Below are positions 16,929 through 25,402 of a DNA stretch of 64,000 nucleotides, piece after piece. The DNA lies in the NCBI RefSeq assembly GCF_003143515.1, contig NZ_CP029343.1, positions 1,860,001 through 1,924,000 on the forward strand, in the 5' to 3' direction. The translations under genes were made by a program, and so were the position numbers. The notes under the pieces are model-generated. The model did no database searches, was not told the DNA's origin, and worked only from the letters and a program-made list of their open reading frames with translations. The stretch is from Massilia oculi. GTDB taxonomy: Bacteria > Pseudomonadota > Gammaproteobacteria > Burkholderiales > Burkholderiaceae_D. The number at the start of each line of letters is the position of its first letter. Positions within the stretch are counted from its first letter, which is position 1.

Positions 16929-17990
16929 TTACGGCCAGATCGCCTGCAACATCGCCGCCAGGTTGTAGCCACCCTTGATCAGCTGGGTCTTGGCGATCTC
17001 CGAGCTCGGCACCGGATAGTTCTGCGGCACTTCCAGCGCGAAGGTGTAATAGGTCTCGCCCTTCTTGCTGGTCTGCGGGGTCAGCTTGCCCGGCGCCACG
17101 TCCTTGTACGCCAGCTTGGCCGACACCAGGCCATCCTCGACCCACTGCACCGGCCAGGTCGACACGTCGCCCTGCGCTTTCTTCAGCTGCGGTTGGCTGG
17201 CGACCGCCACGTCGGCGAACTGCTCCGGCGTGCGGGTCTTGATGCGGCGGAAGGCATAGTCGACCGTGGTGCTGTCCCAGTAGGAGTGGAACGGCTTGGT
17301 CAGCGCCGCCGGCACGCCTTCCTTGACGACGATTGGCTCCCCCGGAGGGATCACGCCGGCGGTCAGGACAGCCAGGCGCTCGTTATCCAGCAGCAGATTA
17401 TTGCCGCCGCGCGAATCGAAGACCAGGGTCTCGTCGATCTCGGCGCGGTCTTTCGGCACCACGAACTTGCCGTCCCTGGAAACGAAGGCCGAACCCACGT
17501 GCAGCGGCTGGTGGATGTCGCCGGCGAAGTGGGCCAGCAGGATCAGGGCCTGGCGCTTGGTGAACTTGTGCGGGTTCAGCGCCGGGTCGGTCTTGCCTTG
17601 CAGGACGGCGATGCACTGCTCCAGCGTCTGCACGATGTCGACCTCGCTCGTGCCCACGCCGTGTTCATGGTAGTGGTCCAGCTGGAACGGCACATTGGTA
17701 TAGTGGTATTCGCTGTGGCGCGGGTTGCCGGCCACGTACTCGACCATCTCGGGCGTTTGCGGGCCGCAGAAGGTGCCCTTCACGCAGTCGGCCCAGTTGG
17801 CCACCGACGCGAGCGATTCGCCCGGCTGCAAGAGCTGTGCGATCTCCTTCTGCGCGTTGCTGCCCTTGAGCAGCCGGTCGGCGATGGCGCCGATGGCGCG
17901 GTGGCCGTCGCGGCCCCAGGCGGCGGCGTCGGGCGCGGCCACCGATGCGAAGACGCCGGTCAGCGCCAGCGCGCATGCGAGTTTTTTCAT
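16929..17990 (-). CDS. Exported S1/P1-type nuclease
   Basis: A 353-residue zinc-dependent nuclease of the S1/P1 family that cuts single-stranded DNA and RNA to 5'-nucleotides. After the signal peptide the mature protein begins with Trp25 (WGRDGHR), the residue whose amino group binds zinc in this family. Further His/Asp ligands sit in HSEYHYTNVPF and in ILLAHFAGDIHQPLHVG. It is exported. It lies 32 bp downstream of the 5'-nucleotidase gene and reads the same way, so the pair would turn extracellular nucleic acid into nucleosides for the importer encoded at 9.3-14 kb. Confidence 0.93.
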   Translation of the reverse strand: MKKLACALALTGVFASVAAPDAAAWGRDGHRAIGAIADRLLKGSNAQKEIAQLLQPGESLASVANWADCVKGTFCGPQTPEMVEYVAGNPRHSEYHYTNVPFQLDHYHEHGVGTSEVDIVQTLEQCIAVLQGKTDPALNPHKFTKRQALILLAHFAGDIHQPLHVGSAFVSRDGKFVVPKDRAEIDETLVFDSRGGNNLLLDNERLAVLTAGVIPPGEPIVVKEGVPAALTKPFHSYWDSTTVDYAFRRIKTRTPEQFADVAVASQPQLKKAQGDVSTWPVQWVEDGLVSAKLAYKDVAPGKLTPQTSKKGETYYTFALEVPQNYPVPSSEIAKTQLIKGGYNLAAMLQAIWP

Positions 17991-18022
17991 GGTGATTCCT
18001 TGTTCAATACAGTGCTGCGGGA

Positions 18023-19705
18023 TTACCTGATCTTCTGGATGCGGGGTGCAGCCGGCGCCATCGCGCCCCGCCCCTCGATCTTCTTCAGGTAAGCGATGAA
18101 GCCGTCCAGGTCGCGCAGGCCGGTGTCGACGCGCGCCGTGCCCTTGCCGAACTCCGGATAACCGTCGCTGCCTTCGGCCAGGAAGTTATTGGTGGCGATG
18201 CGGTAGGTGGCGCCGTCCTGCATCTGTTTGCCGTTCAGCTTCAGGCTGCCCGGCACCAGGCGGCTGCCCGCCGGACGCTTCGGGTCCCAGGCATAGCTGA
18301 AGCCTTCGGAAACCTGCAGCACCGACGAATTCGAATCGACGCCGTCGGCCCACTGGCGTTCCAGCAGCGCGCGGATCTGGGCGCCGGTCAGGTCCATCAC
18401 GACCGTCGTGTTGCCGAACGGGAGTACCACCTGAGCCTGGCCGAAGGCGACCGTGCCGTCCGGGCCGGCCTCGAGGTCGCGGCGGATGCCGCCATTGTTC
18501 ATGAAGGCCAGTTGCGCGCCCAGGTCACGGACCGAATCGAGCGCCGCATCGGCGATCATATTGCCCAGCACCGACTCGCCGGCGTCATTGGTCTTGCGCA
18601 GCACGGGCGCGCCGGCCACCCTGGCGATCGGGCGGTTCAACGCTTCCTTGCTGCGCTCCTTCACCTGCGCCACGAAGGCCGTCATCTTCGGATCCGCCGG
18701 ATACTCGCCCGGCTTCATCACGACGTTCTTCACGACCAGGTTGCTGACCGCACCGGTCTTCGGCTCGACCTGCATCGACACGCGGGTGAGCAGGTGGCCG
18801 GCGGTGTCGGCCTGGGTCACGGTGCGGCCATCGACGTCGCACAGGTAGCCCTGGTGCGAGTGGCCGGTCAGCACCAGCTTGACCGACGGGTCGATCTTTT
18901 GGACCACGTCGACGATGTCGCCCTTGAGCTGCGAGCAGCCGGCCTGCAGCGGCGACTCCACCGTGCGGCCGCCCTGGTGCACCAGCGCCACGATGACTTG
19001 CGCACCGGCGGCGCGCATGGCCGGCAGCGCGCGGTTGATCGCCTCGGCTTCGTCGCCGAACTGCAGACCGGCCACGCCGGAAGCCACCACCATGTTCGGC
19101 GTGTCCTTCAGCACCACGCCGACCAGGCCCACCTTGATGCCCTTGACGTCCTCGATCCGGAAGCCCGGGATGACCGGCTTGCCGGTGGCCGAGTCGATCA
19201 CGTTGGCGCCGAGGTAGGTGAACTTGGCGCCGCCGAAGTCCGGGGTGAACTTGCACGCTTTGGTGGGATGCGGCGAATCGCAGCCGCCGTTCTGCTGGCG
19301 CAGCAATTCCTTGCGGCCGCCGTCGAATTCATGGTTGCCCACCGCGCTGGCGCGCAGGTTCAGCATATTCATCACTTCGATGGTCGGCTCGTCGGCCCAC
19401 AGCGACGACAGCGCCGGGCTGGCGCCGACGATGTCGCCGGTCGAGACCAGGAGCAAATCCTTGTCTTCCTTGCGCCAGGCCTGCAGGGCCGCCGCCACCG
19501 CTTCGGCGCCGCCGGCGCGCATGACTTCTTCCTTGCCATCCGCATGCTTGAGGACGTAACGGCTCGGTTCGAGGTTGCCGTGGAAGTCGTTCAGCGATAT
19601 GAGATTGAGGGTCACCGGGCCCTGGGGCGCGCTGACGCAGCCGGCCAGCAGCAGCGCCATGGTGAGGGTGGAAAGACTGGCGCATGCGCGGCGCGTAACG
19701 ATCAT
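18023..19705 (-). CDS. 5'-nucleotidase lipoprotein (UshA/NadN type)
   Basis: A 560-residue exported enzyme. The N-terminus is a lipoprotein signal with lipobox LLLAGC (Cys23). The metallophosphatase domain shows LNLISLNDFHGN, GNHEFDGG and LTGHSHQG, which bind two metals; the C-terminal 5'-nucleotidase domain holds the nucleoside stacking region (NNGGIRRD and later YRIATNNFLAEGSDGYPEF). ATG 19705 with AAAGGTG upstream is chosen because it starts the lipoprotein signal. It removes phosphate from nucleotides in the periplasm or outer membrane. First gene of an operon with the S1/P1 nuclease. Confidence 0.93.
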   Translation of the reverse strand: MIVTRRACASLSTLTMALLLAGCVSAPQGPVTLNLISLNDFHGNLEPSRYVLKHADGKEEVMRAGGAEAVAAALQAWRKEDKDLLLVSTGDIVGASPALSSLWADEPTIEVMNMLNLRASAVGNHEFDGGRKELLRQQNGGCDSPHPTKACKFTPDFGGAKFTYLGANVIDSATGKPVIPGFRIEDVKGIKVGLVGVVLKDTPNMVVASGVAGLQFGDEAEAINRALPAMRAAGAQVIVALVHQGGRTVESPLQAGCSQLKGDIVDVVQKIDPSVKLVLTGHSHQGYLCDVDGRTVTQADTAGHLLTRVSMQVEPKTGAVSNLVVKNVVMKPGEYPADPKMTAFVAQVKERSKEALNRPIARVAGAPVLRKTNDAGESVLGNMIADAALDSVRDLGAQLAFMNNGGIRRDLEAGPDGTVAFGQAQVVLPFGNTTVVMDLTGAQIRALLERQWADGVDSNSSVLQVSEGFSYAWDPKRPAGSRLVPGSLKLNGKQMQDGATYRIATNNFLAEGSDGYPEFGKGTARVDTGLRDLDGFIAYLKKIEGRGAMAPAAPRIQKIR

Positions 19706-19851
19706 GGAAACACCTTTACTGGATGCGGACCGGCGCGAACGGCGGGTCCGGAAAAACGGAGTTCGAGCAAACTCGACAGCCAACATTATCCCATGCGCCT
19801 TGTGTGCAGGAAATCCTTACGATTGCTGGGCTGCGCATTTTTTAAAGAAAA

Positions 19852-19875
19852 ACGGCCGGTGTTTCCACCGGCCGT
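19852..19875 (-). terminator. Terminator of the Oar-like receptor gene
   Basis: ACGGCCGGTG and CACCGGCCGT form a perfect 10-bp stem around TTTC. Read on the minus strand it is followed by TTTTCTTT, and it lies 34 bp after the receptor stop, so it is a good intrinsic terminator separating the receptor from the 5'-nucleotidase operon. Confidence 0.88.
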
Positions 19876-19908
19876 TCTTGACTAGCTCATGCTACGAATG
19901 CGGGCTGC

Positions 19909-22900
19909 TTAGAATTCGTACTTGAGGGTCGCCTGGATCGCCCACTGCGACTCGCCCTTGGCTTGCTTCAGGTCTTGACGCTCGACGTCGTTGCGCACGA
20001 CGTAGATGTAACGACCTTGTGCATCCAGACCTGCGTAGTCCACGAAGCTACGTGCCATGCCGCCCGACGACTGGAAGCTGATCTCTTCGGTACGACCCCA
20101 TTTCTTGTTCAGCAGGTTGCCGAAGTTCATGAAGTCCAGGGTGAAGGTCGCCTTGTTGCGCTTGAACAGGCCAGGGATTTCCTGGCTGATACGCACGTCG
20201 AAGGTATTGACCCACTCAGCGGTACTGTTGTTACGCTTCACGACACCACCAGCCGCGCTGTGCAGGCCCTTGTTGGCGTTGACGACGTCCCAGAAGCGCT
20301 GCTCGTTCGAGCGGTTGGTTGCGGTATCGCCGTAGAACACGACTTCACCGGAACCGAATGCGGTCGGGATGTACATCAGGTCATTGCCCGACTCGCCATC
20401 ACCATTCAGGTCATTGTTGATGGTCCAGCTGTATGGACGTCCTTCACGACCTTCGTAGAAGATACCCAGGCGGGTGTTGTAGTTCGAGAAGAACTTCTTC
20501 TGGAAGTTGACCAGCGCATTGACGCGGTTCTTGATGGCGTAGCTCGACGCTGCAGCGACTTCTTCGTTCGGGTTGAACACCGAACGACCGCGCCAGTTCG
20601 AGTTGGCCACCGACGAGGTCAGCGGCGAGACTTCGGTCGCGTCGGTGTAGGTGTAAGCCACCGACCAGCCGATGCCCTTGGTCATCGGACGCGACAGCGA
20701 GGCGGTCAGGACTTTTGCATCGCCCTTGTCAGTATCGCGCGCCACCAGCACGTTGCCGAAGCTGCGGTTGTTCAGCGAGCGCGTCTGTGCGCCAGCGCTG
20801 GTGATCACGTTGGCGGTGTTGTTCGACACGCCCCAGCTATTCCGGTTCAAGCCGGCCGCGTTCCAGTACAGCTCACGACCGTCCGAGCCGGTACGGGTCG
20901 ACGCGCCCAGGTTCAGGTGCTCGTAGTAGATGCCGTTCTTGTTCTTGGTGTACAGCGCTTCGGCGCCGAACACGATGCCATACCATGGCAATTCGGTATC
21001 GAACGCCAGGTTGGCTTTCCAGATCGACGGCTGGCGGAAGTTCGGATCCAGGAAGTTCACGTCAGCAGCCGGAATCGCGCCGGAAATCGCCGGCTGGGCG
21101 TCCGGATCCAGGCTGGCCAGGCCGCCCGTGGTCGGGCAGCGGGTCGCGCCGGTGCCCGAGCAGCTGATGGTGGCGGTTGCCACGCCGGTGCCCGAGAACG
21201 GGTTCGACATCCAGACGGTCGCTGCCGCGCCCTGGAACAGGCCGACGCCGCCGCGCAGCTGGGTCGGACGCTCCGACTTGTCGAAGCGGTAGTTGAAGCC
21301 CAGGCGTGGCTGGACCAGGTCGGTGCCGTCGATGGTCTGGCGGTTGTCCAGACCGAAGCCGCCGCTCTGGCGGGCGCCGGTGGCCGGGTTGCCGGCAACC
21401 ATCGGTGCGGCGGCAGCAGCGTTATACAACGGGACGCCGCCGACATCGTTACGGTCGTAACGCACGCCGTAGGTCAGGGTCAGCTGGTCGTTGACTGCCC
21501 AGGTGTCTTGCAGGAACAGGCCGGTGTTCTTGGTTTCGAACATGGCGATCGCGTCGTTGAGCGTAGCACCCGGCAGCGCGCGCTGCTGGCTGAAGCTCAG
21601 CGGACGGCCGCGCTGGAAGTTCTCGAGCACGGCTTGCTGGATGCGGTCGGCCGAGGCGCCGGAGCAGGTCAGCGCGCCGAACGAGTAGAAGTTCGGGTCG
21701 GTCGAATCCAGGCAGGCGAAGGTATACGAACCGTTGATACCTTGCAGGAACGCGTTATAGACTTCGTTCTTGGTCTGGTCGACGCCGAACTTCAGCTCAT
21801 GGTCGCCCACGATCCAGTTGGCGCCGGCATACATGTCCTTGGTCTTGTTGCGCAGGACGTTGTTGTGGCGGCTGAATTCGGTACCGAAGTTCAGGAAGCG
21901 GTTGGCGGTCGACAGGCCGGCCGGTGCGCCGGCAGGCAGCGCGCCGGAGAATTGCAGGCCGATCGATGGGGTACGGGTCGCGTTGGTCGGGACCGAATCG
22001 TAGTCGCGGGTCGAAAACTTGAACTCGGTCGAGAAGGTCGGGGTCCAGTCCGAGAAGATCTGGCCGACGACGGTCTCGATTTCCTTGCCCTGGTTGTAGA
22101 AGCTCGACGAGAGGCCGACGCCGGTGGCCGAGAAGCCCGGGTAGAACGGCTCGCCCTGGGTGGTCTTTGCATAGCGCAGGTTGGCGCGGTGTTCGTCGGT
22201 GATGTTCCAGTCGAACTTCACCATGCGCTCCTTCGAGGTCAGCATCGAGCCGCTAGGAACGGTCGGGCTGCCGATGTCAACGCCGTAGACGCTTTGGGCA
22301 ATGCTCTGTGCCTGGGAGATGGCCGCCGGGGTGATGGCGACGGTAGTGCCGGCCCCGCTGCCGATCGGTCCGAAGTCCGGGCTCGAACGCGAGCTCTCGA
22401 AGTTTTCGGCCAGGGCGAAGATGAACAGCTTGTCCTGGATCAGGGGACCGGAAGCCCAGATACCCTTGGTGGTTTCCTTCGACTTCGGAGGATCGCTGTA
22501 GACGTCGGTGATCGGGTTGTAACGATCGCCCGCCATCGTGTCGTTGCGGAACACGTAGTACACGCCGCCCTTGTAGGTGTTGGTACCCGACTTGGTCACG
22601 GCGTTGATGTTGGCGCCGGTGTAGCCCTTCTGGGTGACGTCGTAGTTGGCGACGTTGACCTGCACCGACTGGATCGCCTCGATCGAGATCGGCTGGCGTG
22701 CGGTCGGGCTGCCGTTCGCTTCCAGGCCGAAGGTGTCGTTGATCGCGACGCCGTCGATGGTCATCGAGTTGTAGCGCGAGTTCTGGCCGGCCACGGACAG
22801 TTCGCCGCGGTCCTTGTCGGTCTGCGACACGCGCGGGTCGGCACGGGCGTAATCTTGCAGGTTACGCTGGATCGATGCCTGGGTTTGCAGTTCGGTGTTG

Positions 22901-23325
22901 CTGATCGAAGTGCCCGAACCCATGTTGTTGCTCGAGAAAATCTCCGAGCGAACAGCCGAGCCGGCCACGGTCACGGTCTGGATGCCGACGGTCGCGTCGA
23001 CGGTCGCGGTCTGCGCCAGCTCGACGTAGACGTCGTTGCGCGTCTGGGTGACGCCATCCTTGGTGATGGTAATGGTGTAAGGACCACCCACGCGCAGGCC
23101 GCGCGCGGTGTAGCGGCCTTCCGCGTCAGTGACGACATTGCTGACAGAACCCGACTCGACGTGCAGGATCTGCACTTGTGCGCCGGCAGCTGGTGCGCCG
23201 GCAGCGTTCGAGATACGGCCACCGATGGCGGACGTGGTGTTCTGTGCAAACGACGGCGACGCCGCCAGTGCAACCGACAAAGCCAGCGCCAATTTGGTGA
23301 GCCGGATCTGTTGTTGAGTGATCAT
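19909..23325 (-). CDS. Oar-like TonB-dependent receptor
   Basis: A very long (1138-residue) outer-membrane receptor. Order of parts: signal peptide (1-27), a carboxypeptidase-regulatory-like beta domain (about 30-110; SAIGGRISNAAGAPAAGAQVQI), the plug with NLQDYARADPRVSQTDKDRGELSVAGQNSR broken into family segments, and a large barrel ending in Phe. This is the Oar architecture of TonB receptors for large substrates such as peptides or proteins. It lies between the nucleotidase operon and adenosine deaminase, all on one strand, but with its own terminator. Whether it handles nucleic acid fragments is an inference from position only. Confidence 0.92.
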   Translation of the reverse strand: MITQQQIRLTKLALALSVALAASPSFAQNTTSAIGGRISNAAGAPAAGAQVQILHVESGSVSNVVTDAEGRYTARGLRVGGPYTITITKDGVTQTRNDVYVELAQTATVDATVGIQTVTVAGSAVRSEIFSSNNMGSGTSISNTELQTQASIQRNLQDYARADPRVSQTDKDRGELSVAGQNSRYNSMTIDGVAINDTFGLEANGSPTARQPISIEAIQSVQVNVANYDVTQKGYTGANINAVTKSGTNTYKGGVYYVFRNDTMAGDRYNPITDVYSDPPKSKETTKGIWASGPLIQDKLFIFALAENFESSRSSPDFGPIGSGAGTTVAITPAAISQAQSIAQSVYGVDIGSPTVPSGSMLTSKERMVKFDWNITDEHRANLRYAKTTQGEPFYPGFSATGVGLSSSFYNQGKEIETVVGQIFSDWTPTFSTEFKFSTRDYDSVPTNATRTPSIGLQFSGALPAGAPAGLSTANRFLNFGTEFSRHNNVLRNKTKDMYAGANWIVGDHELKFGVDQTKNEVYNAFLQGINGSYTFACLDSTDPNFYSFGALTCSGASADRIQQAVLENFQRGRPLSFSQQRALPGATLNDAIAMFETKNTGLFLQDTWAVNDQLTLTYGVRYDRNDVGGVPLYNAAAAAPMVAGNPATGARQSGGFGLDNRQTIDGTDLVQPRLGFNYRFDKSERPTQLRGGVGLFQGAAATVWMSNPFSGTGVATATISCSGTGATRCPTTGGLASLDPDAQPAISGAIPAADVNFLDPNFRQPSIWKANLAFDTELPWYGIVFGAEALYTKNKNGIYYEHLNLGASTRTGSDGRELYWNAAGLNRNSWGVSNNTANVITSAGAQTRSLNNRSFGNVLVARDTDKGDAKVLTASLSRPMTKGIGWSVAYTYTDATEVSPLTSSVANSNWRGRSVFNPNEEVAAASSYAIKNRVNALVNFQKKFFSNYNTRLGIFYEGREGRPYSWTINNDLNGDGESGNDLMYIPTAFGSGEVVFYGDTATNRSNEQRFWDVVNANKGLHSAAGGVVKRNNSTAEWVNTFDVRISQEIPGLFKRNKATFTLDFMNFGNLLNKKWGRTEEISFQSSGGMARSFVDYAGLDAQGRYIYVVRNDVERQDLKQAKGESQWAIQATLKYEF

Positions 23326-23445
23326 TGATTACCCCAAAAAGAACTTCAATTTATTGTTGGACGCCCGGGCGGACGCCCTCCCCTACGATTTACTGCTTGA
23401 ATTTTTTGCTTGGTGCGGCAGCGCTTCAGCCGGCAAGCGGCTGCG

Positions 23446-23461
23446 ATTGTATCGTTACAAT
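23446..23461 (-). promoter_or_regulatory. Possible -10 region/operator of the Oar-like receptor
   Basis: ATTGTA and TACAAT are inverted around TCGT, so a TACAAT -10 box can be read on the minus strand at 23451-23446, about 120 bases before the receptor start. The ACGTTG 17 bases upstream is a weak -35. The dyad itself may be an operator. Confidence 0.35.
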
Positions 23462-23741
23462 GTTTCAACAACGTGACGCGGTGAAGTGATGTCATACAGC
23501 GGAATTCCGCCAATATGCATGAGCTTTGAACAAGCCGACAAATTCGTTTTGGCTTGGCTATTTAGAGCTTTTGCGTATAAATCACCGGGCAAGTGTTGTC
23601 TGTACACGACATAATCGGCGTGCTTCCGACCGAAATGTGACAAGGCGGGATTATATGTGCGGCATTCTCCCGCGGAATCTTTTTGATAAAAATTCCGTGG
23701 AAGTGCGCGGGGAACGAAGATTTTTGTAGCGAGAAGGCGAC

Positions 23742-23766
23742 ATAAGTTAATTTTGCATTAACTTAT
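23742..23766. promoter_or_regulatory. Perfect 10-bp dyad
   Basis: ATAAGTTAAT and ATTAACTTAT are perfect inverted arms around TTTGC, in the intergenic region downstream of adenosine deaminase and upstream of the Oar-like receptor. AT-rich with no T-tract, so more like a regulator-binding site than a terminator. Confidence 0.4.
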
Positions 23767-23788
23767 CACCAAAAAGTTACCGGAGAAA

Positions 23789-23834
23789 TGTGACACGCAG
23801 GCGGTCCGGCAGGCGCCGGACCGCGGATGTCACA
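23789..23834 (-). terminator. Extended stem-loop after the adenosine deaminase gene
   Basis: An inner 9-bp stem (GCGGTCCGG / CCGGACCGC, loop CAGGCG) is flanked by a second pair (TGTGACA / TGTCACA). It begins a few bases after the deaminase stop. The minus-strand continuation has only a short T-stretch (TTTCTCC), so it may terminate weakly or protect the transcript. Confidence 0.55.
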
Positions 23835-23836
23835 CT

Positions 23837-25330
23837 TTATTTGGCGCGGATGGCCGCGGCGTCCAGCGCCGCGATCTTCGCTTCGAATTCCGTGTAACGT
23901 TGGTCCAGCTGGCGGGTCAGTCGTTGCTTTTCCGCCACGGGCAGGAAGGCATAGCGGATGCTGTTGTAGGAAGCCTTCTTCACTTCCGCATAGCTCGGCT
24001 TGAACTGGCTGGCGAACTGCACGTACTCATGCGACAGCGTGTGGCGGGTCACGCCGGCATCGTCGGTCGAGATCACGTAGGGCACGCCATATTTGCGGTA
24101 CAGATTGAGCGGGTGGTTCGTGGTCGACACGCCGCTGATGAAGGCATTCGAGGTCAGGTTGATCTCGACCGGGATGTCCTTTTCGCGCATGGTCTTCATG
24201 ATGCCCGGGGCATTCGCCTCGTGCGCCAGGTCCAGGCCGTGGCCGATGCGGTCGGCGCCCGCCACCGCCAGCGCCTGGTCGATGTGGAACTTCAGGCCTT
24301 CCGGCGGCACGTCGCCCAGCGCCAGTTCGCCCGCATGCATCGCCACCTTCACGTTCGGGTAGACCGACTTCAGGAAACGGAACATCTTCATGTGGAGAAG
24401 GTAGTCGCGCATCGAGACGTGGGTGCTTTCCTGGCCCACGATGTTCAGGCCGACGATGCGTCCGCCCTTGGCTGCCGCCTTGAAGCTCGACACCATCGCC
24501 GAGAACACCTGCGACGGATTCAACAGGCGCAGCGTGTAGTTCTGGTAGCGCATGGTGAAGTGCTCGTCGTCGATGCCTTCGGAGGCGGCATGGATCTGCC
24601 GGACGAAGTCGTCGATCGATTCATTGAAAGCGGCATCCTTGTCGAGTGCAGCCAGTTTCGCGCGCAAGGCGCTGTCGAGCGCCTTGTCGTCGTTCACATT
24701 GGACCAGGCCTGGCTATCGAAGTCCGGGTTCGCGATGAAGGGCGACAGCAGGAACATCGTTTCGATGTAACCCACGTTTTCCGCGATCGCGCGTTGCTTG
24801 ATCTCTTGCAGGCCTTCACGCAGGTTGTCGTTGGCCACCGGGCCGAAGTAGCCGAAGGTCTGGAAGAAGCGCTGGTCGGGCGCCGGCTGCAGATTGGTGT
24901 GGTTGTAGAAATCCTTGTTCGACCAGCGCTTGGCCACTTCGCGCCAGGTATCTTCGTCGGCCCGCACCTCGGCGCCCGACTTGCAAGTGCGCTGGGCGGC
25001 CGGCCGCGCGAGTTCACGCGCCACCACGGCCTTGTCGGTCTCGATGCGCCAGGTCTGCGTGTTGATGCAGAAGCCCTGCTTGTCGACGAATTCGGTATAG
25101 GTCTCGGCATACACCGAACCCGAATAATGGTGGTGCAGATCGCCGCCCTTCGGCATCTGCGTGAAGAACATCGTCAGCTCGGACAGCTTCGGCTGCTCGC
25201 CCGCGATCAGGCTCGCGTAGTGGCGGGCGGTGGCCGCTTCATTGGCGTTGGCGGCGGGCTCCTTGGCCCAGGCCGGGGCGCTGGCCACGGCCAGCGCCAG
25301 CAGCGCGCCGCCGGGGAATAGCTTGTGCAT
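23837..25330 (-). CDS. Exported adenosine deaminase (ADGF-like)
   Basis: A 497-residue adenosine deaminase with a signal peptide (residues 1-22, APAWAKE), so it should work in the periplasm or outside. The metal site begins with HHH in MPKGGDLHHHYSG (residues 66-68), preceded by the MPKGGDLH signature of secreted ADGF/ADA2-like enzymes; later come HAGEL, GHGLDL and the NLTSNAFISGV / STDDAGVTRHTLSHEY segment with the catalytic and metal-binding Asp. It is longer than cytoplasmic Add (about 340 residues). It converts adenosine to inosine. It follows guanine deaminase on the same strand, 72 bp apart, with a perfect 16-bp palindrome between. Confidence 0.9.
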   Translation of the reverse strand: MHKLFPGGALLALAVASAPAWAKEPAANANEAATARHYASLIAGEQPKLSELTMFFTQMPKGGDLHHHYSGSVYAETYTEFVDKQGFCINTQTWRIETDKAVVARELARPAAQRTCKSGAEVRADEDTWREVAKRWSNKDFYNHTNLQPAPDQRFFQTFGYFGPVANDNLREGLQEIKQRAIAENVGYIETMFLLSPFIANPDFDSQAWSNVNDDKALDSALRAKLAALDKDAAFNESIDDFVRQIHAASEGIDDEHFTMRYQNYTLRLLNPSQVFSAMVSSFKAAAKGGRIVGLNIVGQESTHVSMRDYLLHMKMFRFLKSVYPNVKVAMHAGELALGDVPPEGLKFHIDQALAVAGADRIGHGLDLAHEANAPGIMKTMREKDIPVEINLTSNAFISGVSTTNHPLNLYRKYGVPYVISTDDAGVTRHTLSHEYVQFASQFKPSYAEVKKASYNSIRYAFLPVAEKQRLTRQLDQRYTEFEAKIAALDAAAIRAK

Positions 25331-25385
25331 GATGTGCTTTCTGGGTGAATATTGAATCGCGCCACTCTAACTGCTTCGTTCACCA

Positions 25386-25401
25386 TTGGCAATATTGCCA
25401 A
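25386..25401. promoter_or_regulatory. Perfect 16-bp palindrome before the adenosine deaminase gene
   Basis: TTGGCAATATTGCCAA reads identically on both strands. It begins immediately after the guaD stop codon and is about 56 bp before the deaminase ATG. Its AT core and central position fit a dimeric regulator's operator. Confidence 0.55.
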
Positions 25402-25402
25402 A

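Larger units (their letters stand above)
23326..23836. other. AT-richer intergenic region between oar-like and adenosine deaminase genes
   Basis: No convincing gene is visible; the short ORFs on both strands have no recognisable features. It holds the promoter region of the Oar-like receptor (TACAAT box), a perfect 10-bp dyad and the stem-loop after the adenosine deaminase gene, listed separately. The low GC content stands out from the rest of the window. Confidence 0.5.

Noticed and set aside
19963..23328. 1121-codon plus-strand ORF opposite the Oar-like receptor
   Set aside because: Mirror of a well-formed TonB receptor; composition is typical of antisense reading frames and there is no signal or domain.
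23526..23729. 67-codon plus-strand ORF in the gap before the adenosine deaminase gene
   Set aside because: No ribosome binding site, no family resemblance and AT-rich mixed codon use; treated as non-coding.
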